This document shows positions 36,219 to 45,367 of a stretch of DNA of 64,000 nt, in pieces. This DNA comes from Natronomonas marina (lineage in GTDB: Archaea > Halobacteriota > Halobacteria > Halobacteriales > Haloarculaceae): NCBI RefSeq assembly GCF_024298905.1, contig NZ_CP101154.1:248001-312000 (forward strand), read 5' to 3'. The stretch's first letter is position 1. Each line of letters begins with the position of its first letter. Under the pieces are notes generated by a model. The model ran no database searches. It saw only the letters and a list, made by a program, of their open reading frames with translations, and was not told the origin of the DNA. Position numbers and translations under genes: made by a program.

Positions 36219-37575
36219 CGACCGAGCGCCGACCGACGATGCGACCGGGGACGAGGCGCCGACCGGCGACCCCGACGGGGCACCGCTCGTTCGCGTCCGG
36301 AACCTCGAGAAGCACTTCGACACCGGCGACTCGATTCTGGACCGGCTGGTCGGGGACACGACTGCGGCCGTCCGCGCCGTCGACGGCATCTCCTTCGACA
36401 TCCACGAGGGCGAGACCCTGGGGCTGGTCGGCGAGTCCGGCTGCGGGAAGTCGACGACCGGCGAGACGGTGCTCCGGCTGCTGGAGCCGACCGGCGGGAC
36501 CGTCGAGTTCGACGGCACCGACCTCACGGAGCGCGAGGACCTCTTTTCGTTCCGGCGGCGGGCGAGCGTCGTGTTTCAGGACCCCTTCTCCAGCCTCGAC
36601 CCCCGGATGACCGTCGGCGCGACCGTCCGCCAGCCGATGGACGTCCACGACTGGCCGTCGTCGGGGACGGACGTCGAGGACCGCGAGGGCCGCTCCGAGG
36701 AGGCGCTTCGACGCGAGCGAGCCGCCGAGCTGATGGAGAGGGTCGGCCTCTCGGCGGACCAGCTCGACCGCTACCCCAACGAGTTCTCCGGCGGCCAGCG
36801 CCAGCGGGTCGGCATCGCCCGCGCACTGGCGCTCGACCCCGAATTCGTCGTCCTCGACGAGCCCACGAGCGCCCTCGACGTCAGCGTCCAGGCACAGGTG
36901 CTCAACCTGCTCGCCGACCTCCAGGCGGAGTTCGGCCTCACGTACCTGTTCATCAGCCACGACCTCAGCGTCATCCGGCACATCTGCGACCGGGTCGCGG
37001 TGATGTACCTCGGCGAGATCGTCGAGATCGCGCCGACCGAGGAGCTGTTCGCCGACCCCCAGCACCCCTACACCGAGGCGCTCTTGGAGAGCGTCCCCCG
37101 GGCCTCGACGGACGAACGGGAGCGGGACGTCGACCCGCTGGCCGGCGACGTTCCCTCGCCGCGTGACCCCCCGTCGGGCTGTCGGTTCCGGACGCGGTGT
37201 CCGAAGGTTATCCCGCCGGCCGACGTCGACGTCGATCAGGAGACCTACCGGGCGATAATGGACGTCAGGCTCCGAATCGAGCGACGGGACATCAGCCTCG
37301 AGGAGGTCCGGGCGGCGGCCGACGACGAGTCGGCGGTCGTCGAGGCGCTGTTCGACCGGCTGCTCGAGGTCGAGCTTCCCGAGCGCGAGCGGTCGTACCT
37401 CGAGGACGCCTTCGCGGAGCTGGCCGACGAAAACTGGACGGCCGCCGAGACCCACCTGCGGGACCGCTATGAGAGCGTCTGTGAGATCCACAACCCCGAC
37501 GGCGAGCGGTCGGCCTGTCACCTCCGCGGGCTCCCGGCGGACGTCGACCCGGACGAGGTAGATCCCGTCGAGTGA
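36211..37575 (+). CDS. dppF: Peptide ABC transporter ATPase, DppF type
   Basis: A 454-residue ATPase overlapping dppD by 8 bases. Walker A is [15 protein letters not shown], the signature [15 protein letters not shown], Walker [15 protein letters not shown], and [13 protein letters not shown] contains the switch His. The C-terminal cysteine motif is split by about 100 extra residues: [10 protein letters not shown], then an acidic helical stretch with [20 protein letters not shown], then [18 protein letters not shown]. This insertion is seen in haloarchaeal homologues. It completes the five-gene importer. Confidence 0.92.
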   Translation: MSSDRAPTDDATGDEAPTGDPDGAPLVRVRNLEKHFDTGDSILDRLVGDTTAAVRAVDGISFDIHEGETLGLVGESGCGKSTTGETVLRLLEPTGGTVEFDGTDLTEREDLFSFRRRASVVFQDPFSSLDPRMTVGATVRQPMDVHDWPSSGTDVEDREGRSEEALRRERAAELMERVGLSADQLDRYPNEFSGGQRQRVGIARALALDPEFVVLDEPTSALDVSVQAQVLNLLADLQAEFGLTYLFISHDLSVIRHICDRVAVMYLGEIVEIAPTEELFADPQHPYTEALLESVPRASTDERERDVDPLAGDVPSPRDPPSGCRFRTRCPKVIPPADVDVDQETYRAIMDVRLRIERRDISLEEVRAAADDESAVVEALFDRLLEVELPERERSYLEDAFAELADENWTAAETHLRDRYESVCEIHNPDGERSACHLRGLPADVDPDEVDPVE

Positions 37576-37612
37576 CCACCGCGCTTTTGCCGCTCGCCCC
37601 CGGCGTCGGGAT

Positions 37613-38086
37613 ATGAACCACGATGGCGTCCCGCCGGCCGTCGAGGACCGGTGGGAGGAGCTGCTCGCCGACGCCGAGGTGATGGCCGAGGAGTACGCCG
37701 AGGCGGGAACGGAGCCGTTCGTCGTCCACCCCGGCGACGTGTCGCTTTTGGTCGGTACGCCGTTCGGGCTGGACGTGCTGGCGCCGGGCGAGGAGTTCGA
37801 GGCGCTGGAGACTCTGACCGAGACGGCGACGTTCGACACCTCCCACGTCTACCGCACCGACGACGGCGCCGCCAGGCTCCTCGTCGTCGTCGTCGAGGGG
37901 ACGCTGCCCGAATCCGCCGATGGCGACGATGTCGCCGTCGTCGTGCCGGCGTTTCTGTCGCTGGACCGGGCCGGACCGCTCCAGCAGCGCGCACGCGAGG
38001 AGGGCGTCATGTACACCCACGTTCGCCCGCTGTCGGACGACGCCCGCGTGACGTTTACTCACGACGATCCGGCACTGTTCTTCTAA
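37613..38086 (+). CDS. DUF7529-like haloarchaeal protein
   Basis: A 157-residue soluble acidic protein. It begins with a helix pair (VEDRWEELLADAEVMAEEYA) and continues as an alpha/beta fold with VVHPGDVSLLVGTPFGLDVL and a C-terminal MYTHVRPLSDDARVTFTHDD. The family assignment is from memory of the pattern and not checked. Function unknown. It is 37 bases after dppF and could be read through from that operon. A large palindrome starts directly at its stop codon. Confidence 0.7.
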   Translation: MNHDGVPPAVEDRWEELLADAEVMAEEYAEAGTEPFVVHPGDVSLLVGTPFGLDVLAPGEEFEALETLTETATFDTSHVYRTDDGAARLLVVVVEGTLPESADGDDVAVVVPAFLSLDRAGPLQQRAREEGVMYTHVRPLSDDARVTFTHDDPALFF

Positions 38087-38134
38087 CCGAACTTTTTGCA
38101 CGGCGCGCCAGCGGCGCGCCGGCAAAAACTTCGG
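38087..38134. repeat. Intergenic palindrome with T-run and A-run arms
   Basis: The left arm ccgaactttttgcacggcgcgcc and the right arm ggcgcgccggcaaaaacttcgg are inverse copies with one mismatch and one extra base, around the loop agc. It begins on the base after the stop of the preceding gene. Its layout matches 30461-30506. Further shorter inverted repeats (cggacgctcgc/gcgagcgtccg, gatgccggcggcatc) fill the rest of the gap to 38320. Confidence 0.7.
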
Positions 38135-38320
38135 TGAAAAATAGCTCCCTCCTCCAGCCGCCTCGCGCCTTCGGCGCTCGGCGTTAGTCGTCGGTCGCTA
38201 CCGGACGCTCGCTCCGCTCGCGTCCGGCGTAACGATGCCGCCGGCATCGTTCGTCGTGTCGAGAGCGTTCAGCGCGCTCTTTTGAGCAAACCGCTCCTCC
38301 GTGGGCCGCGCCGTGACCGG

Positions 38321-38521
38321 TCAGCCCCAGCCACGCGTCCCGCTCCGGAGGCTGCTCAGCCAGCCGAGAAAGACGACGGCGAGCGGGAGCGCGACGACGA
38401 CACCGAGCGCAACGGCGACCTCCCGCTCGGGTGGCGTCGGTGCGCCCCTCGTGTAGCCGACCCAGAAGACGGCGGCGCAGACGAGTGCGGCGGCCCACGC
38501 GAAGAGGCGCTCGGCGGTCAC
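38321..38521 (-). CDS. Small two-helix membrane protein
   Basis: A 66-residue protein with helices at about residues 5-25 ([19 protein letters not shown]) and 34-55 ([20 protein letters not shown]) joined by a short charged loop. The ATG overlaps the stop of the HAD gene upstream by 4 bases, so it is the third member of the UPF0146-HAD operon. No family was recognised. Coupling to the HAD gene suggests a real gene rather than chance. Confidence 0.65.
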   Translation of the reverse strand: MTAERLFAWAAALVCAAVFWVGYTRGAPTPPEREVAVALGVVVALPLAVVFLGWLSSLRSGTRGWG

Positions 38522-39381
38522 TCCAGCACCCCCGGCAGGTCGTTGATGCTGTCGATGACGGCCGCCGCGCCCTCAGTCCGGTACTTCTCCCTGCCGGACT
38601 CGCCAGTCAGCCCGCCGGTCAGCACGCCGACGCCGAAGAAGTCCCGCGTCGGGTCGGCCTCGGCGGCGTTCGTCGCCGTCCGGATGTCGTCGAGCGTGTC
38701 GCCGACGAAGACGATGCTGTCGGCGTCGAGGCGGTCGGCCAGGTTCATCAACGCCCGCGGGTGGGGCTTGCCCTCCTCCCAGTCGTCCATCGTGTACCGG
38801 CGTTCGCCGGGCACGTCGAGACCGACCCGCTCCAGCGCGATGTCGGCCTCGGCGGCCGGTCGCCCCGTGACGACGCCGAGCGGCCACTCGGTCAGCGCCT
38901 CGCGGGTCTCCGCGTCGAGCAGCACCGTCTCGTCGTCGATGAACCCCTCGACGTCGAGGTCCGGCTCCTCGCTCTCCAGTCGGCGGTAACGGTCGGAGCC
39001 GAGATACAGTTGCTGGAACACCGCCCGGAGGCGGTCGCGGTCCCACCGATCGAGGATTCGCTCGCGGTCGGCGGGGTCGAGTTCGTCGGCGATGGCGGTC
39101 CGGGCGGCCTCCAGTCCGCCGCCCGAGGCGGCGATGAGCCCGGTGTAGGTCTCGATGCTCAACTGCGGCTTCTCCCGGCGGGCGAGCACGTACAGCGCGG
39201 CGGCGTAGGTCAGTTCCCAGTCGTTGTTGAAGCCGCCGGCGTCCTTGAAGGGCTGGATGTCCTCCTTCTCGATGGTCTCGCCGTAGACGTGTTCGACGGA
39301 CTCGACGATGGCGCGACGATAGGAGTGCTCGACGTCGACGAGGACGCCGTCGATGTCCAGCGCGATGGCGTCTACCTTCAT
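38518..39381 (-). CDS. HAD-superfamily phosphatase, TIGR01548 type
   Basis: A 287-residue HAD hydrolase of the TIGR01548 subfamily. Motif I is [18 protein letters not shown], motif [11 protein letters not shown], the Lys motif [10 protein letters not shown], and motif [15 protein letters not shown]. An inserted cap domain occupies about residues 20-150. The natural substrate is unknown, though relatives sit near histidine biosynthesis genes. It overlaps by 4 bases with both operon neighbours, UPF0146 before it and the small membrane protein after it. Confidence 0.88.
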   Translation of the reverse strand: MKVDAIALDIDGVLVDVEHSYRRAIVESVEHVYGETIEKEDIQPFKDAGGFNNDWELTYAAALYVLARREKPQLSIETYTGLIAASGGGLEAARTAIADELDPADRERILDRWDRDRLRAVFQQLYLGSDRYRRLESEEPDLDVEGFIDDETVLLDAETREALTEWPLGVVTGRPAAEADIALERVGLDVPGERRYTMDDWEEGKPHPRALMNLADRLDADSIVFVGDTLDDIRTATNAAEADPTRDFFGVGVLTGGLTGESGREKYRTEGAAAVIDSINDLPGVLE

Positions 39382-39767
39382 GCTTTCACTCGGAACAGGG
39401 TCTCGGCGGGGAGCGTCTCGGGGTCGGCGTCGACCACGGCGGGGTCGGCCCCCAGCGTCGTGAACAGGCAGTCGGCGCCCGCGGCCCGTGCGGCGTCGGC
39501 GAGGGGCCGCTGCAGTTCCGGGGGGCAGTTCAGCGCGTAGACGGCATCGGTCCCCCGGTAGACGTCGGCCGTCGGGTCGGTCACGTCGTCGCGGACGAAC
39601 CGGACCGTCGGCGGAACGTCGCAGGCGCGGACGTCGGTCGCGGTCACCGTGCGTCCCCGGTCGGCCAGGGCGGCGGCGACGGCCGGCCGCGCCCCGACGC
39701 CGACCTCCACGAGGTCGTCGTACCGCGCCAATCGGTCGACGAGTGCGACGTTCGCGTCGGTGTGCAC
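39378..39767 (-). CDS. UPF0146 family protein
   Basis: A 129-residue Rossmann-like protein. [19 protein letters not shown] resembles a SAM-binding loop, followed by [12 protein letters not shown] and later [18 protein letters not shown], the UPF0146 pattern. GTG 39767 gives the family length; upstream in-frame sequence is out of character. It is the first gene of a three-gene operon. A methyltransferase activity is possible but the family is uncharacterised. It is divergent from amzA with 39 bases between starts. Confidence 0.82.
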   Translation of the reverse strand: MHTDANVALVDRLARYDDLVEVGVGARPAVAAALADRGRTVTATDVRACDVPPTVRFVRDDVTDPTADVYRGTDAVYALNCPPELQRPLADAARAAGADCLFTTLGADPAVVDADPETLPAETLFRVKA

Positions 39768-39776
39768 GTCGGGATG

Positions 39777-39784
39777 TTTATGAA
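39777..39784 (+). promoter_or_regulatory. TATA box of the archaemetzincin gene
   Basis: tttatgaa is centred 26 bases before ATG 39807, predicting a leaderless transcript. The 39-base space between the divergent genes means that the two transcripts must share or compete for this control region. Confidence 0.5.
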
Positions 39785-39806
39785 CAGCGCTATCTAACGT
39801 TTTCCC

Positions 39807-40328
39807 ATGCACGTCGACATCGTGCCGGTCGGTGACCTCCCCGCCGTAGTCAAGCGGGAGGCCTCCAGCGGGTTGCGGTCGGTCTACGACTGCGAGGTGA
39901 CGATCCACGACAGCGAGCCCGTCCCCGACGACGCCTACGATCCCTCGCGGGAACAGTACCGCGCCGAGGAGTTCATCGAGTTGGCGAGCCGCGTCGGCAG
40001 CGGCAAGAAGAACATCGCCATCACCGACAACGACCTCTACTACCGGCGCCGGAACTACGTCTTCGGGCTGGCGTATCTCTCCGGCAACGGCTCCGTCATC
40101 TCGACGTACCGGCTCCAGACCTCCTCGGACGGCGGCTTCTCGAACAAGCCGGCCAGCGAGATCTTCTCCGACCGGGTCCGCAAGGAGGTCGTCCACGAGA
40201 TCGGCCACACCCTCGGCCTGGAGCACTGCGACAACTCCCGCTGCGTGATGAACTTCTCGCCGACCGTCCGCGAGGTCGACGTCAAAGAGGAGAACCTCTG
40301 TGGCTCCTGCCAGCGGATGGTCCTGTAG
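39807..40328 (+). CDS. amzA: Archaemetzincin zinc protease
   Basis: A 173-residue metalloprotease. The active site VVHEIGHTLGLEHCDN is the archaemetzincin form of HExxHxxGxxH, with a following Cys. The second zinc finger-like cysteine set is CDNSRCVMNFS with CGSC at the C-terminus, a structural zinc typical for the family. The start MHVDIVPVGDL is conserved in archaeal AmzA. Cytosolic, substrate unknown. Its 3' end lies 47 bases before the IS element. Confidence 0.95.
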   Translation: MHVDIVPVGDLPAVVKREASSGLRSVYDCEVTIHDSEPVPDDAYDPSREQYRAEEFIELASRVGSGKKNIAITDNDLYYRRRNYVFGLAYLSGNGSVISTYRLQTSSDGGFSNKPASEIFSDRVRKEVVHEIGHTLGLEHCDNSRCVMNFSPTVREVDVKEENLCGSCQRMVL

Positions 40329-40375
40329 GACGGTTGATGTTCCACCCGAAACGGGCGGGGTCGACCGGCTGAATC

Positions 40376-41065
40376 GGTCGCGTTAACTTTGGCGTGAGTT
40401 GTGCCGGACGGCGAGGGCTTGGAGCCATGATTCTGCTGTCGACGGCTCGACATGGGTGAAACTATTTGCAAACGAAGATGTTCGTCGTTCTATTTCCCAA
40501 AAGACACGTTCGATGGCATTCCGATTCCCGTGTGACATCATCTGGAATCGGTACCCGTCTTCGTCGAGGACGTTCACTAGATAATCGGCGTCATCGACAA
40601 GAAATTCGACGCCATCTAACCGATATTGCCGATGCAGCTCGGCCAGAAACCACCGCGTCGTCTGTTTCGTAGTAGCTGGAAACAGCCTAAACTGCAAGAT
40701 TTCGTTCGTTTGGGGATCGACGGCCCCGTACAGCCAGTAGTCGTCGCCATTGATGCGGATCACTTTCTCGTCAACCGCAAGTTGATCCGCACTCACCGTT
40801 GACATCGGCTGTAGATCGGCCTTGTGCACCCAGTTGTGAATCGCGACGTGACTACGATTGACTCCCAATTCATCGAGAAATTGACTGGCATCTCTCGTTG
40901 ACATACCGGCGAGATGACACCGGATGCCCACTTGAATCGCCCACTCGGGAGTCCGCCGCCGCTCCACAAACGACAAGTCAATCCACTCGATACATCCGTT
41001 GAGGCGGTCGAATTCTGCCATAAGCACTCAGAACTCGTCCGCCTCATCCTCTAACTTAACGCGAC
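40376..41065. mobile_element. Intact IS6-family insertion sequence, 690 bp
   Basis: The ends are inverted repeats of 14 bases with one mismatch: GGTCGCGTTAACTT on the left and GGTCGCGTTAAGTT on the right. Outside them the 8 bases gctgaatc occur on both sides (40368-40375 and 41066-41073), a perfect target-site duplication. Inside is one transposase gene filling nearly the whole length. All this indicates a recent, single-copy insertion of an element that is probably still active. Confidence 0.95.
40383..41021 (-). CDS. IS6-family transposase
   Basis: A 212-residue DDE transposase of the short archaeal IS6 type. An N-terminal helix-turn-helix is at about residues 25-75 (GIRCHLAGMSTRDASQFLDE). 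The catalytic residues lie in LAVDEKVIRI (D), FLVDDADYLV (D) and RNAIERVFWEIERR (E). Codon use is visibly less G/C-rich than the flanking genes, marking transfer. ATG 41021 was chosen; an upstream GTG at 41027 adds two residues. Confidence 0.93.
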   Translation of the reverse strand: MAEFDRLNGCIEWIDLSFVERRRTPEWAIQVGIRCHLAGMSTRDASQFLDELGVNRSHVAIHNWVHKADLQPMSTVSADQLAVDEKVIRINGDDYWLYGAVDPQTNEILQFRLFPATTKQTTRWFLAELHRQYRLDGVEFLVDDADYLVNVLDEDGYRFQMMSHGNRNAIERVFWEIERRTSSFANSFTHVEPSTAESWLQALAVRHNSRQS

Positions 41066-41082
41066 CGCTGAATCCGGGGACG

Positions 41083-41093
41083 ATTTTTTATAT
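41083..41093 (+). promoter_or_regulatory. TATA box just right of the IS
   Basis: ttttttatatt is centred about 27 bases before ATG 41116 and only about 23 bases from the IS right end. It is the probable promoter of the Bat-like gene, whose own ATG lies 128 bases further on. Confidence 0.55.
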
Positions 41094-41115
41094 TGTTACT
41101 CGCTTTGACGGACGT

Positions 41116-41247
41116 ATGGGTAGCGCGGCAGAGGGGAACGGCGAACCGACGGCTACCGGGAGAAGGGGGCGACGCTGCCGGGACGGGAAGCGTTCCCGAC
41201 GTGACGGCTCCGGCCGACCCTGGCCCGGCGGGGGACTGCGGGGATGA
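41116..41247 (+). CDS. Possible 43-residue leader peptide before the Bat-like gene
   Basis: ATG 41116 is at the predicted leaderless start. Its frame runs 43 codons, Arg/Gly-rich, and its TGA (41245-41247) overlaps the ATG of the regulator as ATGA. This could be a translated upstream ORF coupling to the regulator, or the regulator mRNA could just have a long leader. The Arg-rich composition looks like a shadow of other frames, so a functional peptide is doubtful. Confidence 0.3.
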   Translation: MGSAAEGNGEPTATGRRGRRCRDGKRSRRDGSGRPWPGGGLRG

Positions 41248-43781
41248 GCGACGGCGTCGGGCGGGCGGTCGAGGTACTGCTCCTCGCACGGGAGTCCGAC
41301 GACGGTGACGTCGGCGAGATGTTGCGCGAGGCGGTCGCGCCCCCCGCTCTGGCGGCGAAGACGGCCGGCGCAGTCCGGGACGGCGACCGGACCGGCGCCG
41401 GCGACGTGGCGCTGTCCCGCGAGGCCGACCTCGAGAACGCCCTCGATCGGGTCGAGGCGGAGTCGCCCGACGTCGTCCTGCTCGACCTGGACTGCTACGG
41501 ACGGCGCGGGATGGACCTGCTCACGACACTTCTGGACGAATCGCGGGCGCCGCCGATCGTCGTCCTGACCGAACTGGACGACCGGGAACGCGGCATCGAG
41601 GCGGTCCGTCACGGTGCCGCCGAGTACCTCGTCACGGACGAGGCGACCCCGCAGTTGCTCGTCCGGTCGGTCTACCACGCCGTCGAACGGGCGCGCCACG
41701 AACGGCAGCGGGAGCGATACGAGACCCTCGTCAGGGAGTCGACGGATGCCATCGCCATCATGTCCCCCGACGGGACTGTCGAGTACATCACGCCCTCGGT
41801 TCGTCACGTCGTCGGCTACGAACCGGAGGATCTGGTCGGCGAGAACGGCTTCGAATACGTCCACCCGGCCGACCACGCGGCGGCCGCCGAAGAGTTCCAG
41901 GCGATGGTCGAGCACCCCGGCTACCGTGGGTCGGTGGAGTTCCGGTTCGAGCACAGCGACGGCCGCTGGATCACGCTGCACGCCCGCGGCCGGAACCTGC
42001 TCGACGACCCGGCCATCGAGGGGCTGGTCGTCTACACCCACGACATCACCGAGCGCCGCGAGTACGAGCGCCGTCTGGAGAGCCGCGAGGCGTGTCTCCG
42101 CCGGACGACGGAGATACTCGCCGACCGCGAGCGGAGCCTCGACGAACAGATCGACGCCGTCCTCGAGGTCGGGCGGGAGATGCTCGATGTCGAGTACGGC
42201 ACGCTGTCGCGGCTGCGGGAGGACAACTACGTCTTCGAGACGGTGTCCGGCGTCGACGACGCCGTCCAGTCGGGTGACGTGGTCCCGCTGTCGGCGACGA
42301 ACTGCGAGCGGACCGTCTCCCGGGAGGAACGACTCGTCCTCGAGGACATCGAACGGGAGGCGCCCGAACTCGCAGGCCGCGAGGGCAACCGCGAACTGGG
42401 GGTCAACTGCTATCTCGGCACGCCGATCACGGTCGACGGCGAAGTCGTCGGCACCTTCTGTTTCTACGGCACCGACGCTGGCGAGGGGTTCTCCGAGTGG
42501 CACGAGACGTACATCGACCTCGTCGGCGAGTGGATCGGCAGCGAACTCGAGAGCCGTCAGACCACCGAACGGCTCGCGGTCCTCAACCAGCTCAACGGCG
42601 TCGTCCACGACGTCACCGAGGCGGTCATCAGCCGCTCGACCAGGGCGGAGATAGAGCAGACGGCCTGCCGGCGTCTCGCGGAATCTGACTCCTACGAGTT
42701 CGCCTGGATCGGCGAGACCGACGCCCCGAGCAGGGAGGTCGTCGCCCGGACCGAGGCCGGCGTCGAGGGATTCCTCGAGGAGGTGACCATCTCGACGGAC
42801 CCCGAGGAGGCCGAGGGCGTCGACCCGACGAGGCGCGCGCTGAAGACCGGCGAGATGCAGATGGTCCGCGACGTCCTCTCGGACCCGCGGCACGAGCCGT
42901 GGCGCGAGGCGGCCGAGACACACGGCTTCCGGTCGGTGGCCGCCATTCCGATCCGCCACGAGGAGACGGTCTACGGTGTTTTGAACGTCTACGCCGACCG
43001 TGCCGACGCCTTCGGCGACGCCGAGCGGACCGTCATCGAGCACCTCGGCGAGATAATCGGCCACGCCATCGCCGCCGCCCAGCGCAAGCAGGCGCTGGTG
43101 AGCGACGCCGTTGTCGAACTCGAACTCGAGGTGCCGGACGCCTTCGAGGGGGTCGAGGCCATCGCGGACATGGAGGCGACCATCCGCGTCGACCGGATGC
43201 TGTCGGTCTCCGAGACCGACTACCTCGTCTACGGAACGACCAGCGACGCCGGCATCGACCACCTCGAGGCGGCGGTGTCGGCGGTCGACGCCTGGGAGGA
43301 GCTGTCGGTCGTCGGCGAGACGGCCGACGGCGTCTCCTTCGAACTCCGGCTGTCGGAGCCGCCGGTGCTGTCGACCGTGGCCTCCCTCGGCGGCGCCATC
43401 GAGCGCTCCGTCGTCGAGAACGGCGACTACCGGCTCACCGCCCAGTTCCCGAGGGGGACCGACGTCCGACAGGTCGTCGACACCCTCGAGTCGGCGTTCT
43501 CCCGGGTGGACGTCGTCGCCCGCCGGCAGGTCACCCGCGCCGAGGGCGACGCCGACCGACTCGCCCGCGCCTGGCACGAGCGGCTGACCGACCGCCAGCG
43601 GACCGCCGTCGAGGCCGCTTACTACTCGGGCTTCTTCGAGTGGCCCCGCGAGACCTCCGGCGAGGCGGTCGCCGACTCGCTGGACATCACGCCGCCGACC
43701 TTCCACCAGCACCTCCGGACCGCCGAGGGGAAACTGCTGGCGACGCTGCTGGAGGGTGGCCGGGACGGCACCGGCGGATGA
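41244..43781 (+). CDS. Bacterio-opsin activator (Bat)-like sensor-regulator
   Basis: An 845-residue one-piece sensory regulator. Order: receiver-like domain (about 7-145, Asp in DVVLLDLDCYG), PAS (about 153-275 with ERREYERR ending), GAF (about 290-435), a second GAF (about 460-615, VRDVLSDPRHEPW), the Bat 'HTH-associated' domain (about 620-770) and HTH_10 at the C-terminus (about 785-838, LTDRQRTAVEAAYYSGFFEWPRE, then TFHQHLRTAEGKLL). Bat proteins bind DNA and respond to redox, light or oxygen. The IS lies 178 bases upstream of this ATG. Confidence 0.92.
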   Translation: MSDGVGRAVEVLLLARESDDGDVGEMLREAVAPPALAAKTAGAVRDGDRTGAGDVALSREADLENALDRVEAESPDVVLLDLDCYGRRGMDLLTTLLDESRAPPIVVLTELDDRERGIEAVRHGAAEYLVTDEATPQLLVRSVYHAVERARHERQRERYETLVRESTDAIAIMSPDGTVEYITPSVRHVVGYEPEDLVGENGFEYVHPADHAAAAEEFQAMVEHPGYRGSVEFRFEHSDGRWITLHARGRNLLDDPAIEGLVVYTHDITERREYERRLESREACLRRTTEILADRERSLDEQIDAVLEVGREMLDVEYGTLSRLREDNYVFETVSGVDDAVQSGDVVPLSATNCERTVSREERLVLEDIEREAPELAGREGNRELGVNCYLGTPITVDGEVVGTFCFYGTDAGEGFSEWHETYIDLVGEWIGSELESRQTTERLAVLNQLNGVVHDVTEAVISRSTRAEIEQTACRRLAESDSYEFAWIGETDAPSREVVARTEAGVEGFLEEVTISTDPEEAEGVDPTRRALKTGEMQMVRDVLSDPRHEPWREAAETHGFRSVAAIPIRHEETVYGVLNVYADRADAFGDAERTVIEHLGEIIGHAIAAAQRKQALVSDAVVELELEVPDAFEGVEAIADMEATIRVDRMLSVSETDYLVYGTTSDAGIDHLEAAVSAVDAWEELSVVGETADGVSFELRLSEPPVLSTVASLGGAIERSVVENGDYRLTAQFPRGTDVRQVVDTLESAFSRVDVVARRQVTRAEGDADRLARAWHERLTDRQRTAVEAAYYSGFFEWPRETSGEAVADSLDITPPTFHQHLRTAEGKLLATLLEGGRDGTGG

Positions 43782-43839
43782 GGCGCCCCCGGCAGATTGA
43801 TTCGGCTCCCGGCCCTACCGTCCCGCAACGCGAACGCCG

Positions 43840-44754
43840 ATGTCCACCGACACTCCACGCGTCGTCTCGTTGCTCCCCTCGGCGACCGAGATCGTCTACG
43901 CCCTCGGCGTGACGCCCGTCGGGACCTCCCACGAGTGCGACCACCCGCCCGATGCGACCGACCGCCCCAGCGTCGTCGAGTCGAGGGTCGACGCCGACGC
44001 CGCCAGCGCCGACATCGACGCCCAGGTGCAGGCCGCCGAATCGGAGGGCGGCGTCTACGCCATCGACCGCGAGACGCTCGCGGCCCTCGACCCCGACCTC
44101 GTCATCTCGCAGGGCATCTGTGAGGTCTGCGCCGTCGACACCGTCCTCGTCGAGGAGGCGATCACCGACCTCGGCTTGGACTGCGAGCTCCTGACGACGG
44201 ACCCCCACAGCGTCGCGGACGTCCTCGACGACGTGCGGGACATCGGCGCCGCCCTCAGGCGGGAGGCCCGCGCCGAGGAACTGGTCGCCGAGTTGCGGTC
44301 ACGCGTCGAGGCCGTCGCCGACCGCGCCGCCGGAGCCGACGACACCCCCGAGGTGGCGGTGCTGGACTGGCTCGACCCCGTCATGGTCGCCGGCCACTGG
44401 GTGCCGGAACTGGTCGAGTTGGCGGGCGGTCGCTACGGCCTCGCCGACCCCGGCGACGCCTCGACGCCACGGGAGTGGCGCGAAATCGCCGACTACGACC
44501 CCGACGTCCTCGTCGCCGCGCCCTGCGGGTTCGACCTCGAACAGACCGCCGAGAACGCCGCCGACCTGACCGGCCGGGAGGGATGGACCGACCTCCGGGC
44601 GGTCCGCGAGGGCCGGGTCCACGCCGTCGACGGCCACCACCTCACGAACCGACCGGGGCCGCGGGTCGTCGACACGCTGGAGGTGCTGGCGGCCCTGTTG
44701 CACCCCGACCGCTTCGAGGCGCCCCAGGAGTGGCAGGCGAGGCCGTTCCCGTGA
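43840..44754 (+). CDS. BtuF-like cobalamin-binding protein
   Basis: A 304-residue protein with the helical-backbone metal-receptor fold. [16 protein letters not shown] with the following [12 protein letters not shown] is the BtuF/cobinamide-binding N-terminus. The middle has [15 protein letters not shown], and the second lobe ends [19 protein letters not shown]. There is no signal peptide or lipobox, unlike real periplasmic BtuF, so it may be cytosolic. It overlaps the JAMM gene by 4 bases. A role in cobamide handling is likely but unproven. Confidence 0.87.
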   Translation: MSTDTPRVVSLLPSATEIVYALGVTPVGTSHECDHPPDATDRPSVVESRVDADAASADIDAQVQAAESEGGVYAIDRETLAALDPDLVISQGICEVCAVDTVLVEEAITDLGLDCELLTTDPHSVADVLDDVRDIGAALRREARAEELVAELRSRVEAVADRAAGADDTPEVAVLDWLDPVMVAGHWVPELVELAGGRYGLADPGDASTPREWREIADYDPDVLVAAPCGFDLEQTAENAADLTGREGWTDLRAVREGRVHAVDGHHLTNRPGPRVVDTLEVLAALLHPDRFEAPQEWQARPFP

Positions 44755-45164
44755 CGCTCGAACTGCCCGTCCCCGTCCGCACCGACCTCGTCGAACACGC
44801 CCGCGAGGGCGCACCCGAGGAGGTCGTCGGCGTGCTGGCGGGCGAGCGGGGCGAGGACCGCTCGATGGTCGAACGGTCGTTCCGCGCCGAGAACGCCGCG
44901 GACGCGCCGACCACCCGCTACGAGATCGCGCCCGCCGAGGAACTCGAACTGCTGGAGCGAATCGACGGGACGGGGCTGGACGTCGTCGGCTTCTACCACT
45001 CCCACCCGCGCGGACCGCTCGAACCGAGCGAGGTGGACGCCCGACTGGCGGCCTGGCCCGGCTACTCGTATCTCGTCGTCTCGCTCGGCGGCGACGAACC
45101 GACGGTCGGAAGCTGGCGGTGGACCGGCGACGAGTTCCGCGAGGAGTCGGTCGAGGCTCCCTGA
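44751..45164 (+). CDS. JAMM/MPN+ family metalloprotease
   Basis: A 137-residue MPN domain protein. The JAMM zinc site is complete: Glu in EEVVGVLAG (about residue 25), then [17 protein letters not shown] (H-x-H-x(7)-S-x2-D, about residues 78-94). Haloarchaeal relatives (JAMM1 type) remove ubiquitin-like SAMP modifiers from proteins. This copy is a plausible deconjugating enzyme. GTG 44751 overlaps the preceding stop as GTGA. Confidence 0.88.
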   Translation: MTLELPVPVRTDLVEHAREGAPEEVVGVLAGERGEDRSMVERSFRAENAADAPTTRYEIAPAEELELLERIDGTGLDVVGFYHSHPRGPLEPSEVDARLAAWPGYSYLVVSLGGDEPTVGSWRWTGDEFREESVEAP

Positions 45165-45367
45165 ACCGACGGACGCAGTTCGGACGCGCTGGAACGGGCG
45201 ACCGCCACCACCTCGAAAGCCCCGGTCCCTTTCACCCCGGCCGATACTGGCCGAAGGCCAGCCACGGGGGGACTTTCGAGCCGGTGCTACTGAAGGCTCG
45301 TGTTCTCCAGGCACCGGACTCGACGGGGAACGAAACGGCTATTCCGGTCGGGCCGCCAGGCCCACGC

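Noticed and set aside
33963-36527. 854-codon minus-strand frame across the peptide transporter genes
   Set aside because: It is antisense to four clear ABC transporter genes; its residue use mirrors their third-position G/C bias.
45165-45367. Extended start of GAPDH in the upstream gap
   Set aside because: The upstream 83 codons lack similarity to GAPDH, whereas ATG 45368 starts directly on the coenzyme-binding strand.
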